64,000 nt of DNA from Nematostella vectensis (taxonomy: Eukaryota > Cnidaria > Anthozoa > Actiniaria > Edwardsiidae), in assembly GCF_932526225.1 (NCBI RefSeq), contig NC_064047.1, positions 9,847,494 to 9,911,493 on the forward strand. The letters run 5' to 3'. The translations under genes and the position numbers were made by a program. Positions within the stretch are counted from its first letter, which is position 1. Each line of letters starts with the position of its first letter. Of the stretch, positions 37,101 to 52,100 are shown piece after piece. The notes below the pieces were generated by a model, which saw only the letters and a list, made by a program, of their open reading frames with translations, had not been told where the DNA came from and made no database searches.

Positions 37101-40100
37101 AGGGCTATTCTACAAAATGGTATGCTCCGGAGATAACATAGAGATCGCTAGGGCTATTCTACAAAATGGTATGCTCCGGAGATAACATAGAGATCGCTAG
37201 GGCTATTCTACAAAATGGTATGCTCCGGAGATAACATAGAGATCGCTAGGGCTATTCTACAAAATGGTATGCTCCGCAGATAACATAGAGATCGCTAGGG
37301 CTATTCTACAAAATGGTATGCTCCGGAGATAACATAGAGATCGCTAGGGCTACTCTACAAAATGGTATGCTCCGCAGATAACATAGAGATCGCTAGGGCT
37401 ATTCTACAAAATGGTATGCTCCGCAGATAACATAGAGATCGCTAGGGCTATTCTACAAAATGGTATGCTCCGCAGATAACATAGAGATCGCTAGGGCTAT
37501 TCTACAAAATGGTATGCTTCGGAGATAACATAGAGATCGCTAGGCTATTCTACAAAATGGTATGCTCCGCAGATAACATAGAGATCGCTAGGCTATTCTA
37601 CAAAATGGTATGCTCCGCAGATAACATAGAGATCGCTAGGGCTATACTACAAAATGGTATGCTCCGCAGATAACATAGAGATCGCTAGGGCTATTCTACA
37701 AAATGGTATGCTCCGGAGATAACATAGAGATCGCTAGGGCTATTCTACAAAATGGGATGCTCCGCAGATAACATAGAGATCGCTAGGGCTATTCTACAAA
37801 ATGGTATGCTCCGCAGATAACATAGATATCGCTAGGGCTATTCTACAAAATGGTATGCTCCGCAGATAACATAGAGATCGCTAGGGCTATTCTACAAAAT
37901 GGTATGCTCCGGAGATAACATAGAGATCGCTAGGGCTATTCTACAAAATGGTATGCTCCGGAGATAACATAGAGATCGCTAGGGCTATTCTACAAAATGG
38001 TATGCTCCGGAGATAACATAGAGATCGCTAGGGCTATTCTACAAAATGGTATGCTCCGCAGATAATATAGAGATCGCTAGGGCTATTCTACAAAATGGTA
38101 TGCTCCGCAGATAACATAGAGATCGCTAGGGCTACTCTACAAAATGGTATGCTCCGCAGATAACATAGAGATCGCTAGGGCTATTCTACAAAATGGTATG
38201 CTTCGGAGATAACATAGAGATCGCTAGGCTATTCTACAAAATGGTATGCTCCGCAGATAACATAGAGATCGCTAGGCTATTCTACAAAATGGTATGCTCC
38301 GCAGATAACATAGAGATCGCTAGGGCTATACTACAAAATGGTATGCTCCGCAGATAACATAGAGATCGCTAGGGCTATTCTACAAAATGGTATGCTCCGG
38401 AGATAACATAGAGATCGCTAGGGCTATTCTACAAAATGGTATGCTCCGGAGATAACATAGAGATCGCTAGGGCTATTCTACAAAATGGTATGCTCCGCAG
38501 ATAACATAGAGATCGCTAGGGCTATTCTACAAAATGGTATGCTCCGCAGATAACATAGAGATCGCTAGGGCTATTCTACAAAATGGTATGCTCCGGAGAT
38601 AACATAGAGATCGCTAGGGCTATTCTACAAAATGGGATGCTCCGCAGATAACATAGAGATCGCTAGGGCTATTCTACAAAATGGTATGCTCCGCAGATAA
38701 CATAGAGATCGCTAGGGCTATTCTACAAAATGGTATGCTCCGCAGATAACATAGAGATCGCTAGGGCTATTCTACAAAATGGTATGCTCCGCAGATAACA
38801 TAGAGATCGCTAGGGCTATTCTACAAAATGGTATGCTCCGCAGATAACATAGAGATCGCTAGGGCTATTCTACAAAATGGTATGCTCCGGAGATAACATA
38901 GAGATCGCTAGGGCTATTCTACAAAATGGTATGCTCCGGAGATAACATAGAGATCGCTAGGGCTATTCTACAAAATGATATGCTCCGCAGATAACATAGA
39001 GATCGCTAGGGCTATTCTACAAAATGGTATGCTCCGGAGATAACATAGAGATCGCTAGGGCTATTCTACAAAATGGTATGCTCCGGAGATAACATAGAGA
39101 TCGCTAGGGCTATTCTACAAAATGGTATGCTCCGGAGATAACATAGAGATCGCTAGGGCTATTCTACAAAATGGTATGCTCCGCAGATAACATAGAGATC
39201 GCTAGGGCTATTCTACAAAATGGTATGCTCCGGAGATAACATAGAGATCGCTAGGGCTACTCTACAAAATGGTATGCTCCGCAGATAACATAGAGATCGC
39301 TAGGGCTATTCTACAAAATGGTATGCTCCGCAGATAACATAGAGATCGCTAGGGCTACTCTACAAAATGGTATGCTCCGCAGATAACATAGAGATCGCTA
39401 GGGCTATTCTACAAAATGGTATGCTCCGCAGATAACATAGAGATCGCTAGGGCTATTCTACAAAATGGTATGCTCCGCAGATAACATAGAGATCGCTAGG
39501 GCTATTCTACAAAATGGTATGCTTCGGAGATAACATAGAGATCGCTAGGCTATTCTACAAAATGGTATGCTCCGCAGATAACATAGAGATCGCTAGGCTA
39601 TTCTACAAAATGGTATGCTCCGCAGATAACATAGAGATCGCTAGGGCTATACTACAAAATGGTATGCTCCGCAGATAACATAGAGATCGCTAGGGCTATT
39701 CTACAAAATGGTATGCTCCGCAGATAACATAGAGATCGCTAGGGCTATTCTACAAAATGGGATGTTCCGCAGATAACATAGAGATCGCTAGGGCTATACT
39801 ACAAAATGGTATGCTCCGCAAATAACATAGAGATCGCTAGGGCTATTCTACAAAATGGTATGCTCCGGAGATAACATAGAGATCGCTAGGGCTATTCTAC
39901 AAAATGGGATGCTCCGCAGATAACATAGAGATCGCTAGGGCTATTCTACAAAATGGTATGCTCCGCAGATAACATAGAGATCGCTAGGGCTATTCTACAA
40001 AATGGTATGCTCCGCAGATAACATAGAGATCGCTAGGGCTATTCTACAAAATGGTATGCTCCGGAGATAACATAGAGATTGCTAGGGCTATTCTACAAAA

Positions 40101-43100
40101 TGGGATGCTCCGCAGATAACATAGAGATCGCTAGGGCTATTCTACAAAATGGTATGCTCCGCAGATAACATAGAGATCGCTAGGGCTATTCTACAAAATG
40201 GTATGCTCCGCAGATAACATAGAGATCGCTAGGGCTATTCTACAAAATGGTATGCTCCGCAGATAACATAGAGATCGCTAGGGCTATTCTACAAAATGGT
40301 ATGCTCCGCAGATAACATAGAGATCGCTAGGGCTATTCTACAAAATGGTATGCTCCGGAGATAACATAGAGATCGCTAGGGCTATTCTACAAAATGGTAT
40401 GCTCCGGAGATAACATAGAGATCGCTAGGGCTATTCTACAAAATGATATGCTCCGCAGATAACATAGAGATCGCTAGGGCTATTCTACAAAATGGTATGC
40501 TCCGGAGATAACATAGAGATCGCTAGGGCTATTCTACAAAATGGTATGCTCCGGAGATAACATAGAGATCGCTAGGGCTATTCTACAAAATGGTATGCTC
40601 CGGAGATAACATAGAGATCGCTAGGGCTATTCTACAAAATGGTATGCTCCGGAGATAACATAGAGATCGCTAGGGCTATTCTACAAAATGGTATGCTCCG
40701 CAGATAACATAGAGATCGCTAGGGCTATTCTACAAAATGGTATGCTCCGGAGATAACATAGAGATCGCTAGGGCTATTCTACAAAATGGTATGCTCCGCA
40801 GATAACATAGAGATCGCTAGGGCTATTCTACAAAATGGTATGCTCCGCAGATAACATAGAGATCGCTAGGGCTATTCTACAAAATGGTATGCTCCGCAGA
40901 TAACATAGAGATCGCTAGGGCTACTCTACAAAATGGTATGCTCCGCAGATAACATAGAGATCGCTAGGGCTATTCTACAAAATGGTATGCTCCGGAGATA
41001 ACATAGAGATCGCTAGGGCTATTCTACAAAATGGTATGCTCCGCAGATAACATAGAGATCGCTAGGGCTATTCTACAAAATGGTATGCTCCGCAGATAAC
41101 ATAGAGATCGCTAGGGCTATTCTACAAAATGGTATGCTCCGCAGATAACATAGAGATCGCTAGGGCTACTCTACAAAATGGTATGCTCCGCAGATAACAT
41201 AGAGATCGCTAGGGCTATTCTACAAAATGGTATGCTCCGCAGATAACATAGAGATCGCTAGGGCTATTCTACAAAATGGTATGCTCCGCAGATAACATAG
41301 AGATCGCTAGGGCTATTCTACAAAATGGTATGCTTCGGAGATAACATAGAGATCGCTAGGCTATTCTACAAAATGGTATGCTCCGCAGATAACATAGAGA
41401 TCGCTAGGCTATTCTACAAAATGGTATGCTCCGCAGATAACATAGAGATCGCTAGGGCTATACTACAAAATGGTATGCTCCGCAGATAACATAGAGATCG
41501 CTAGGGCTATTCTACAAAATGGTATGCTCCGGAGATAACATAGAGATCGCTAGGGCTATTCTACAAAATGGGATGTTCCGCAGATAACATAGAGATCGCT
41601 AGGGCTATTCTACAAAATGGGATGTTCCGTAGATAACATAGAGATCGCTAGGGCTATTCTACAAAATGGTATGCTCCGCAGATAACATAGAGATCGCTAG
41701 GGCTATTCTACAAAATGGTATGCTCCGGAGATAACATAGAGATCGCTAGGGCTATTCTACAAAATGGTATGCTCCGGAGATAACATAGAGATCGCTAGGG
41801 CTATTCTACAAAATGGTATGCTCCGGAGATAACATAGAGATCGCTAGGGCTATTCTACAAAATGGTATGCTCCGGAGATAACATAGAGATCGCTAGGGCT
41901 ATTCTACAAAATGGTATGCTCCGGAGATAACATAGAGATCGCTAGGGCTATTCTACAAAATGATATGCTCCGCAGATAATATAGAGATCGCTAGGGCTAT
42001 TCTACAAAATGGTATGCTCCGGAGATAACATAGAGATCGCTAGGGCTATTCTACAAAATGGTATGCTCCGGAGATAACATAGAGATCGCTAGGGCTATTC
42101 TACAAAATGGTATGCTCCGGAGATAACATAGAGATCGCTAGGGCTATTCTACAAAATGGTATGCTCCGCAGATAACATAGAGATCGCTAGGGCTACTCTA
42201 CAAAATGGTATGCTCCGCAGATAACATAGAGATCGCTAGGGCTACTCTACAAAATGGTATGCTCCGCAGATAACATAGAGATCGCTAGGGCTATTCTACA
42301 AAATGGTATGCTCCGCAGATAACATAGAGATCGCTAGGGCTATTCTACAAAATGGTATGCTTCGGAGATAACATAGAGATCGCTAGGGCTATTCTACAAA
42401 ATGGTATGCTTCGGAGATAACATAGAGATCGCTAGGCTATTCTACAAAATGGTATGCTCCGCAGATAACATAGAGATCGCTAGGGCTATTCTACAAAATG
42501 GTATGCTCCGCAGATAACATAGAGATCGCTAGGGCTATACTACAAAATGGTATGCTCCGCAGATAACATAGAGATCGCTAGGGCTATTCTACAAAATGGT
42601 ATGCTCCGGAGATAACATAGAGATCGCTAGGGCTATTCTACAAAATGGTATGCTCCGCAGATAACATAGAGATCGCTAGGGCTATTCTACAAAATGATAT
42701 GCTCCGCAGATAACATAGAGATCGCTAGGGCTATTCTACAAAATGGTATGCTCCGGAGATAACATAGAGATCGCTAGGGCTATTCTACAAAATGGTATGC
42801 TCCGGAGATAACATAGAGATCGCTAGGGCTATTCTACAAAATGGTATGCTCCGGAGATAACATAGAGATCGCTAGGGCTATTCTACAAAATGGTATGCTC
42901 CGCAGATAACATAGAGATCGCTAGGGCTATTCTACAAAATGGTATGCTCCGGAAATAACATAGAGATCGCTAGGGCTATTCTACAAAATGGTATGCTCCG
43001 GAGATAACATAGAGATCGCTAGGGCTATTCTACAAAATGGTATTCTCCGGAGATAACATAGAGATCGCTAGGGCTATTCTACAAAATGGTATGCTCCGCA

Positions 43101-46100
43101 GATAATATAGAGATCGCTAGGGCTATTCTACAAAATGGTATGCTCCGCAGATAACATAGAGATCGCTAGGGCTACTCTACAAAATGGTATGCTCCGCAGA
43201 TAACATAGAGATCGCTAGGGCTATTCTACAAAATGGTATGCTCCGCAGATAACATAGAGATCGCTAGGGCTATTCTACAAAATGGTATGCTCCGCAGATA
43301 ACATAGAGATCGCTAGGGCTATTCTACAAAATGGTATTCTCCGCAGATAACATAGAGATCGCTAGGGCTATTCTACAAAATGGTATGCTCCGCAGATAAC
43401 ATAGAGATCGCTAGGGCTATTCTACAAAATGGTATGCTCCGGAGATAACATAGAGATCGCTAGGGCTATTCTACAAAATGGTATGCTCCGCAGATAACAT
43501 AGAGATCGCTAGGGCTATTCTACAAAATGGTATGCTCCGCAGATAACATAGAGATCGCTAGGGCTATTCTACAAAATGGTATTCTCCGCAGATAACATAG
43601 AGATCGCTAGGGCTATTCTACAAAATGGTATGCTCCGCAGATAACATAGAGATCGCTAGGGCTATTCTACAAAATGGTATGCTCCGGAGATAACATAGAG
43701 ATCGCTAGGGCTATTCTACAAAATGGTATGCTCCGCAGATAACATAGAGATCGCTAGGGCTATTCTACAAAATGGTATGCTCCGCAGATAACATAGAGAT
43801 CGCTAGGGCTATTCTACAAAATGGTATGCTCCGCAGATAACATAGAGATCGCTAGGGCTATTCTACAAAATGGTATGCTCCGGAGATAACATAGAGATCG
43901 CTAGGGCTATTCTACAAAATGGTATGCTCCGGAGATAACATAGAGATCGCTAGGGCTATTCTACAAAATGGTATGCTCCGGAGATAACATAGAGATCGCT
44001 AGGGCTATTCTACAAAATGGTATGCTCCGCAGATAATATAGAGATCGCTAGGGCTATTCTACAAAATGGTATGCTCCGCAGATAACATAGAGATCGCTAG
44101 GGCTACTCTACAAAATGGTATGCTCCGCAGATAACATAGAGATCGCTAGGGCTATTCTACAAAATGGTATGCTTCGCAGATAACATAGAGATCGCTAGGG
44201 CTATTCTACAAAATGGTATGCTCCGCAGATAATATAGAGATCGCTAGGGCTATTCTACAAAATGGTATGCTCCGCAGATAACATAGAGATCGCTAGGGCT
44301 ACTCTACAAAATGGTATGCTCCGGAGATAACATAGAGATCGCTAGGCTATTCTACAAAATGGTATGCTCCGCAGATAACATAGAGATCGCTAGGCTATTC
44401 TACAAAATGGTATGCTCCGCAGATAACATAGAGATCGCTAGGGCTATTCTACAAAATGGGATGCTCCGCAGATAACATAGAGATCGCTAGGGCTATTCTA
44501 CAAAATGGTATGCTCCGCAGATAACATAGAGATCGCTAGGGCTATTCTACAAATGGTATGCTCCGCAGATAACATAGAGATCGCTAGGGCTATTCTACAA
44601 AATGGTATGCTCCGCAGATAACATAGAGATCGCTAGGGCTATTCTACAAAATGGTATGCTCCGCAGATAACATAGAGATCGCTAGGGCTATTCTACAAAA
44701 TGGTATTCTCCGCAGATAACATAGAGATCGCTAGGGCTATTCTACAAAATGGTATGCTCCGCAGATAACATAGAGATCGCTAGGGCTATTCTACAAAATG
44801 GTATGCTCCGGAGATAACATAGAGATCGCTAGGGCTATTCTACAAAATGGTATGCTCCGCAGATAACATAGAGATCGCTAGGGCTATTCTACAAAATGGT
44901 ATGCTCCGCAGATAACATAGAGATCGCTAGGGCTATTCTACAAAATGGTATGCTCCGCAGATAACATAGAGATCGCTAGGGCTATTCTACAAAATGGTAT
45001 GCTCCGGAGATAACATAGAGATCGCTAGGGCTATTCTACAAAATGGTATGCTCCGGAGATAACATAGAGATCGCTAGGGCTATTCTACAAAATGGTATGC
45101 TCCGGAGATAACATAGAGATCGCTAGGGCTATTCTACAAAATGGTATGCTCCGCAGATAATATAGAGATCGCTAGGGCTATTCTACAAAATGGTATGCTC
45201 CGCAGATAACATAGAGATCGCTAGGGCTACTCTACAAAATGGTATGCTCCGCAGATAACATAGAGATCGCTAGGGCTATTCTACAAAATGGTATGCTCCG
45301 CAGATAACATAGAGATCGCTAGGGCTATTCTACAAAATGGTATGCTCCGCAGATAACATAGAGATCGCTAGGGCTATTCTACAAAATGGTATGCTCCGCA
45401 GATAACATAGAGATCGCTAGGGCTATTCTACAAAATGGTATGCTCCGGAGATAACATAGAGATCGCTAGGCTATTCTACAAAATGGTATGCTCCGCAGAT
45501 AACATAGAGATCGCTAGGCTATTCTACAAAATGGTATGCTCCGCAGATAACATAGAGATCGCTAGGCTATTCTACAAAATGGTATGCTCCGCAGATAACA
45601 TAGAGATCGCTAGGGCTATTCTACAAAATGGTATGCTCCGCAGATAACATAGAGATCGCTAGGGCTATTCTACAAATGGTATGCTCCGCAGATAACATAG
45701 AGATCGCTAGGGCTATTCTACAAAATGGTATGCTCCGCAGATAACATAGAGATCGCTAGGGCTATTCTACAAAATGGTATGCTCCGGAGATAACATAGAG
45801 ATCGCTAGGGCTATTCTACAAAATGGTATGCTCCGGAGATAACATAGAGATCGCTAGGCTATTCTACAAAATGGTATGCTCCGCAGATAACATAGAGATC
45901 GCTAGGGCTATACTACAAAATGGTATGCTCCGCAGATAACATAGAGATCGCTAGGGCTATTCTACAAAATGGTATGCTCCGGAGATAACATAGAGATCGC
46001 TAGGGCTATTCTACAAAATGGGATGCTCCGCAGATAACATAGAGATCGCTAGGGCTATTCTACAAAATGGTATGCTCCGCAGATAACATAGAGATCGCTA

Positions 46101-49100
46101 GGGCTATTCTACAAAATGGTATGCTCCGGAGATAACATAGAGATCGCTAGGGCTATTCTACAAAATGGGATGCTCCGCAGATAACATAGAGATCGCTAGG
46201 GCTATTCTACAAAATGGTATGCTCCGCAGATAACATAGAGATCGCTAGGGCTATTCTACAAAATGGTATGCTCCGCAGATAACATAGAGATCGCTAGGGC
46301 TATTCTACAAGATGGTATGCTCCGCAGATAACATAGAGATCGCTAGGGCTATTCTACAAAATGGTATGCTCCGCAGATAACATAGAGATCGCTAGGGCTA
46401 TTCTACAAAATGGTATGCTCCGGAGATAACATAGAGATCGCTAGGCTATTCTACAAAATGGTATGCTCCGCAGATAACATAGAGATCGCTAGGCTATTCT
46501 ACAAAATGGTATGCTCCGCAGATAACATAGAGATCGCTAGGCTATTCTACAAAATGGTATGCTCCGCAGATAACATAGAGATCGCTAGGGCTATTCTACA
46601 AAATGGTATGCTCCGCAGATAACATAGAGATCGCTAGGGCTATTCTACAAAATGGTATGCTCCGCAGATAACATAGAGATCGCTAGGCTATTCTACAAAT
46701 ATGCTCCGCAGATAACGATTCACCCTACGTGATGCTGATGATGTTTAGTGATAGCACATAATTGTTTTGATGGTCCTAATAATCATAGCAATTATTATAT
46801 CCTGACGATAATAATCCTGAGAGTATTTGTTAACCTGATAAAGACGCCGATTTTAATGATGATGATATGGATGAAGTGTGATGATGGTTATGATTTGATT
46901 GTGATGATGATAATGATGATGATAACTGTAGTGTGATGATAAAGATGATGATGGAGGTGACGATGATTGTGGAGTGTGTTGTTGATGATGATTAAAGTCT
47001 GATGATAAAGATGATGATAATTGTAGTGTGATGATAAAGATGATGATGAAGGTGACGATGATTGTGGAGTGTGTTGTTGATGATGATTAAAGTCTGATGA
47101 TAAAGATGATGATAATTGTAGTGTGATGATAAAGATGATGATGATGATTGTAATATGTGATGACGGAAAATTATATGAAATAAAACGAGGAAGACAAAGT
47201 ATAAAACTTCATATTATAAATTATTTCTTTGGTTTCATTTAAAATATTTCTTATTTTTCTAATCTTTAGCCGTTGATAGCTCAGATCAAAAATTCTTCGT
47301 GGATTCCATGGATGTGGAAGGAAACACGGCTTTACATGTCTGTGCAGCCACGAACAATATGGAGATGGCCGATATTTTGCTGAGTCACGGTGCCCAGGTA
47401 ATGCTCTCCTAATCATAATAATAATATTTAATATTTCATAAATTATGTGATCTCCCCCCCCTAAAAAACATTCATACCTTTGAACTCATACATACAGGAT
47501 TAAAACTTCCGGAGCGGGATGACATGACGGAAAAACCCTGAACATGCGCACTTCGAAGAAATGGAGAAGAAGATACAATTTCTTACAATGGCCATCAGTT
47601 TCTTTTATTCCGGACTGATTTTCCCATTTCAAAACACAAATAACGTGAGTCTGAAATGCACATACCCAGATTTTGGCCTTTTAAGATAATTTTTCCTTGA
47701 TCATCCTTGCGCTATGTATGAGCTCAGTGCAAAAAGCTCAAATTTCAATGTCACTTTACAAAAAGTTGCATCAATTTAAAAAAATTCGCATTTGATATTT
47801 TGTTTGATATTCTCACTAAGTACTTAGTGGAATTTTCCGCCTTATCTGATGTGAAATGAGCTTATTGTAAACTTCAAGTCATGTTTTTCCGTCATGTCGA
47901 AGTGGATGGGTTGGGTAGTTTCTTCAGTGCTGATTCGCCGTTTTTTCATGAAAGTATTTTGGCAGAGGTGCCACTACGGTCTTTTAATAAGCTAAACAGA
48001 TTCTCTCTTTGCCCCCTGGCTTTAGTACCAAGCTTGCTGTGTTAAAATTTGTAAACGTTTCTAAGCTTTTTTAATAATAAACAAATGTGGAAAAGGATAT
48101 GATTGCCATCCACGCATTTTTGCGTTTCTAAAACTAAAAAAAAAATACACGTCAACTTTCCAAATAACGTAAATACGATTGTTCTTAAGATATTTCAAAG
48201 GTTGATACTTTTAACGCAAACTAATATAGGTTGATGCCATGAAGGAAGACCTCTCGACTCCTCTCCATGTAGCATGCAAAAAGGGATCAATGGAAGTAGG
48301 TAGACTACTGGTTGAAAAAGGCGCCGCACTAGACAAGAAGAACGACAAAGGAGAGACGCCTCTTCACATGTAAGTCTTAAAGAATGTCGATCAACAACTC
48401 CTTTGATATTGTTTCACTTGAAAATTCAGCGGAAAACTTCAAAATAAGAAACAACGATTGAAGTCTGATATCTTTTTTATGATATACGGTTGAAAGTTTC
48501 TTAGTTGCTTGAATTGGCCGATGGAAATGGATTGTTTGAGTCAACGGTATTGTGCGGTAATATAAAATGACGGCGTGATTACCCCTCTTTATGCCCCGTA
48601 CAAACAAGTAAGACGCTCGCCCAGTAATGCTGGCGCTGTTTGAATATCATACCATATTTGGAGATTCTGTAAGGTATTTCGCAAACATGTCCTTTGCCTT
48701 GCGGTAAACTCGAGCACAATGCCGCCATCAATACTGATGTTGACATTTTTACTCAAACGAATGTTTGAAGTAAATGTGATACCAAAATGTTAAGTGCTTA
48801 TAATCAAAACTATGTAGCTGAAACCCGTTTTTTTGCCCCCCAAAAAGAAAAGTTGCAGGCTTAACACATCTTTTTTCTACCATAACCACCCTTGATAGAC
48901 CGTGAAACGTAGCAGTTTTGTATACACCTATTTCACAAAAGGTTGTCGGTGCAAATGGTAAATGGCTTATGGGTACTAATTATTCGTAGAATTAAAGGTG
49001 TTAAATAAAGTCCAGCATTGGTAATTTTTAATGGTATTTTTTTTAATTTATCCATATTCTTCGAGACGCATGATTACTTACGGTCGTAAGAACTGCCATT

Positions 49101-52100
49101 TGCCAATCGCCATTTGCCCACTATAGGTCTATCGTTGTTTAGAGAAAAACCGCTGAAATGGATCAAAATACATTCCATGTCTGGCTATTAAAATTTTCTA
49201 TTGTTCTGGGGCCGGTTCCCAGAAAGCAGGTTAGCGCTTACCCAGGGATAAGTACGGCTATCTTGGTATTCGATTGGATGATAAGGGCATTAATCCCTAG
49301 GCTAGCGTTAACCTGTTTTCTACAAACTCGGCCCTTAGTCCTGCTTGACCAGTCAAGCCGCGATTGTGCTCTCCCGCAACAAACAGAATGTGTCACTCAC
49401 ACCAGTATTTGTATGACCAGGGCTGCTTGCATCGGGTCTTTCGATGCTCTGAAGTTTCTGCTTTCCAAAGGTGTCGCAATTGACGAGCGAGACTTCTCAC
49501 ATAGAACCCCTTTCCTTTCCGCTGTTGCCGCCGGGAGAACAGAAAATGCAATGGTTCTTCTTGAAAAAGGTAAGTGGGAAAAACTCTATCCTCGACGACA
49601 GCCAGCGGAAACATGTTTTTTTTTATCTCAAAATTGTTAGATACTATATCTATCAAAACAGTTATTTTACTGTTTTGACGATTTTGAGGGGCCAATTCTG
49701 ATAAAATAAAATAATTCAAATCGGCATTATTTTCTTTTTGGTACTCTTTGGTGTATTCATTTCACACGGTTAGGAACTAGATAATAATGCAGAACAGGAT
49801 TAGCTTGCTTTTTGTCTTGATGCGCCCATGGATATCATTGCCAATGATGCGAGAAAGGTGAATCAAAGTACAATGTCTTTATTTTAAACAGGAGCGGACA
49901 TAACCGCCAATGAGTGCAACATGAAAAACTGCCTTCATCTTGCCGTGGAAGGGGATAACTTGGATACTCTCAAGACGTTACTAGAACATACGGGATGCGA
50001 GGAGAACCTTTATACGCGAGATATCCAGGAAAGAGTTCCCCTGCACTACGCATCAGAAAGCTGTAATATAAAGGTAACTGATAGATTCTAAGGGACAGAG
50101 GGCTGTGTATAAACCAGCACACAAGCCTCAGTACTTCATATAAAACGTAGGTACACAGTGCGTACGTGAAGCTTTTTGCAATATTGCTTTAGTTTCTTAT
50201 TGCTTGTTTGAGCCATACAAAACAAATTCGTGTTATGAGATGTGTTGTTATTTTCACAACCATGCATGCAAACTATTTTTAACAGATATCATCAAAATTA
50301 CCACATACATTTTTACTAAAACTGTAGATCTTTTTTTGTTTTTTCGATAATTACAGTAGAAAAAAGCGAATGTTTTTTTATCATATTTTTTACGTGATCT
50401 GTAGTTCTCCCTTGGTTTTATTTAAAAGTGTCACACCCACTATCCATTTGAGTCGCTCAAGCAGGTGTGATGCTAAATGGTTTCTAAAATTGACCCTTTA
50501 GAGGAACCTGACAATTGTGTCCTCAGACCACTTCACCAGCAAGTTCTCTAAACACCTTCCAGGATCTTTTCCTTTTTCCCTTGGCCAAAACGACCCAAAC
50601 TTTTTGATACAGCTGCAGTGTTGAATCCAAGCTGACAATGTGTTGTAAATAACAGGGCCATAGCGGGGAGTGGGGCACAGGGAGCCCAATAATTTTGAAA
50701 GTCAATTTAAATTCATGTTGCATTATACCACAGCTTACATATAATGTTGCATGCCTCTGTGAAAACAAGTTTCGCTTATGTTTCAAGCTTTGGCCCTTGT
50801 CTCCACCAGGCAGACACACATCACCTGGATTTCTACAGTTTTTAGTCTGTAGTCTTTCTAGTTACACCAATGACAAACTAAAATTGCTGGCTGATAATGT
50901 TTTATTGGTTGATCTTTATAAGTACAGGGGAGTATACCTAGACTGCCTTTTTACTAAGAGATGTTATATAACGTTTTAAGGAAGCTAGCATTGATAAGTA
51001 TGCTCATTTTGAGAAATAAAAAATAATGAATAAATGACAAAATGATATCATATGAAAAACCATATCAGTATAAATCAAACTAAAAAGACAAAAACATTAT
51101 TTTGAACACTTTGGATTTCCTTTTTGAGAGAAGCAACCATAATATTCCTGTTTCTAACAGAAGTGTTTAGCCTGCACACAGATAAAAGATGGCGATGTTA
51201 CTCACAGAGTAATGTCAGTCTTATGAGGATCAATACATACTTCGGTTAAGTCGCCTCGGGCTCTACACCAATAAGAAAAATGACACCTAATGATTTACAG
51301 GAAAAGGCGTCTGGCACAGCGCTTTATCTAACCGTATCCTCCCTATTTTTAGATCCTGGAGGCAATTGTGGCCAAACAAACACGCTTTGCTTTTCAAGAT
51401 GAAAACCAGAAGTCCCCGCTCCACCTGGCCTGCGCTGCTGGCCGCGCGCTTCACGTAGAGGCCTTGACTCGAGCGGGATTATCGACCAATGAGCGGGACG
51501 AAGAAGGCCAATCTGCCCTCCATATGGCGGCTCTCAGTGGCTTCAGGTATCGCCATGTTCTCCACCTATTTGTCAATCGCAATTTGCCGAGTGTAATATT
51601 AAAATAGGTTTATGTATAAACGATGTTTTAATAGTGACGCCTGGTTGTCTCCTTATTGTGCCCCGTGAAAAGGTTCCAGAAAGACGTGCCGTCCTTCATA
51701 CCTTATTGTGCCCCGTAACTTTTTTATCTCTAAATTGTTAGATACTATATCTATCAAAACAGTTATTTTACTGTTTTGACGATTTGGGGTTTGCAATTCC
51801 GTTTGCAAGCGCCCGATTTTGTGCCGCCTATCGAAAGGGAATCGGGTTAATATTCCCGAACCAGGACGCGGATATTGCCGTTCGCGGCAGATGCGGTAAC
51901 GCAAACGAACCCGAAGACGCTGGCGGGTGCCCTGGGAAGAGTTCTCTTTTCTTTTTAACGAGCTTTCACCCTGAAATCAGCTTGCCTGGAGATAGGGTTT
52001 AATGAGGACGTGCCGTCCTTCATACCAAGTGTAGACCGTATTTATCTGTTGTTATTCTATTCTTCCAAATTACCTTTCGTTGTTGGTATAGCTGCTTGGT

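Noticed and set aside
45435-46622. Two identical 70-residue proteins (45435-45647 and 46410-46622)
   Set aside because: Open only because consecutive 48-bp array units keep frame; same repeat block duplicated.
36731-46717. CRISPR array
   Set aside because: Units are directly adjacent with no unique spacers, and the unit is homologous to a coding exon in a eukaryotic gene.
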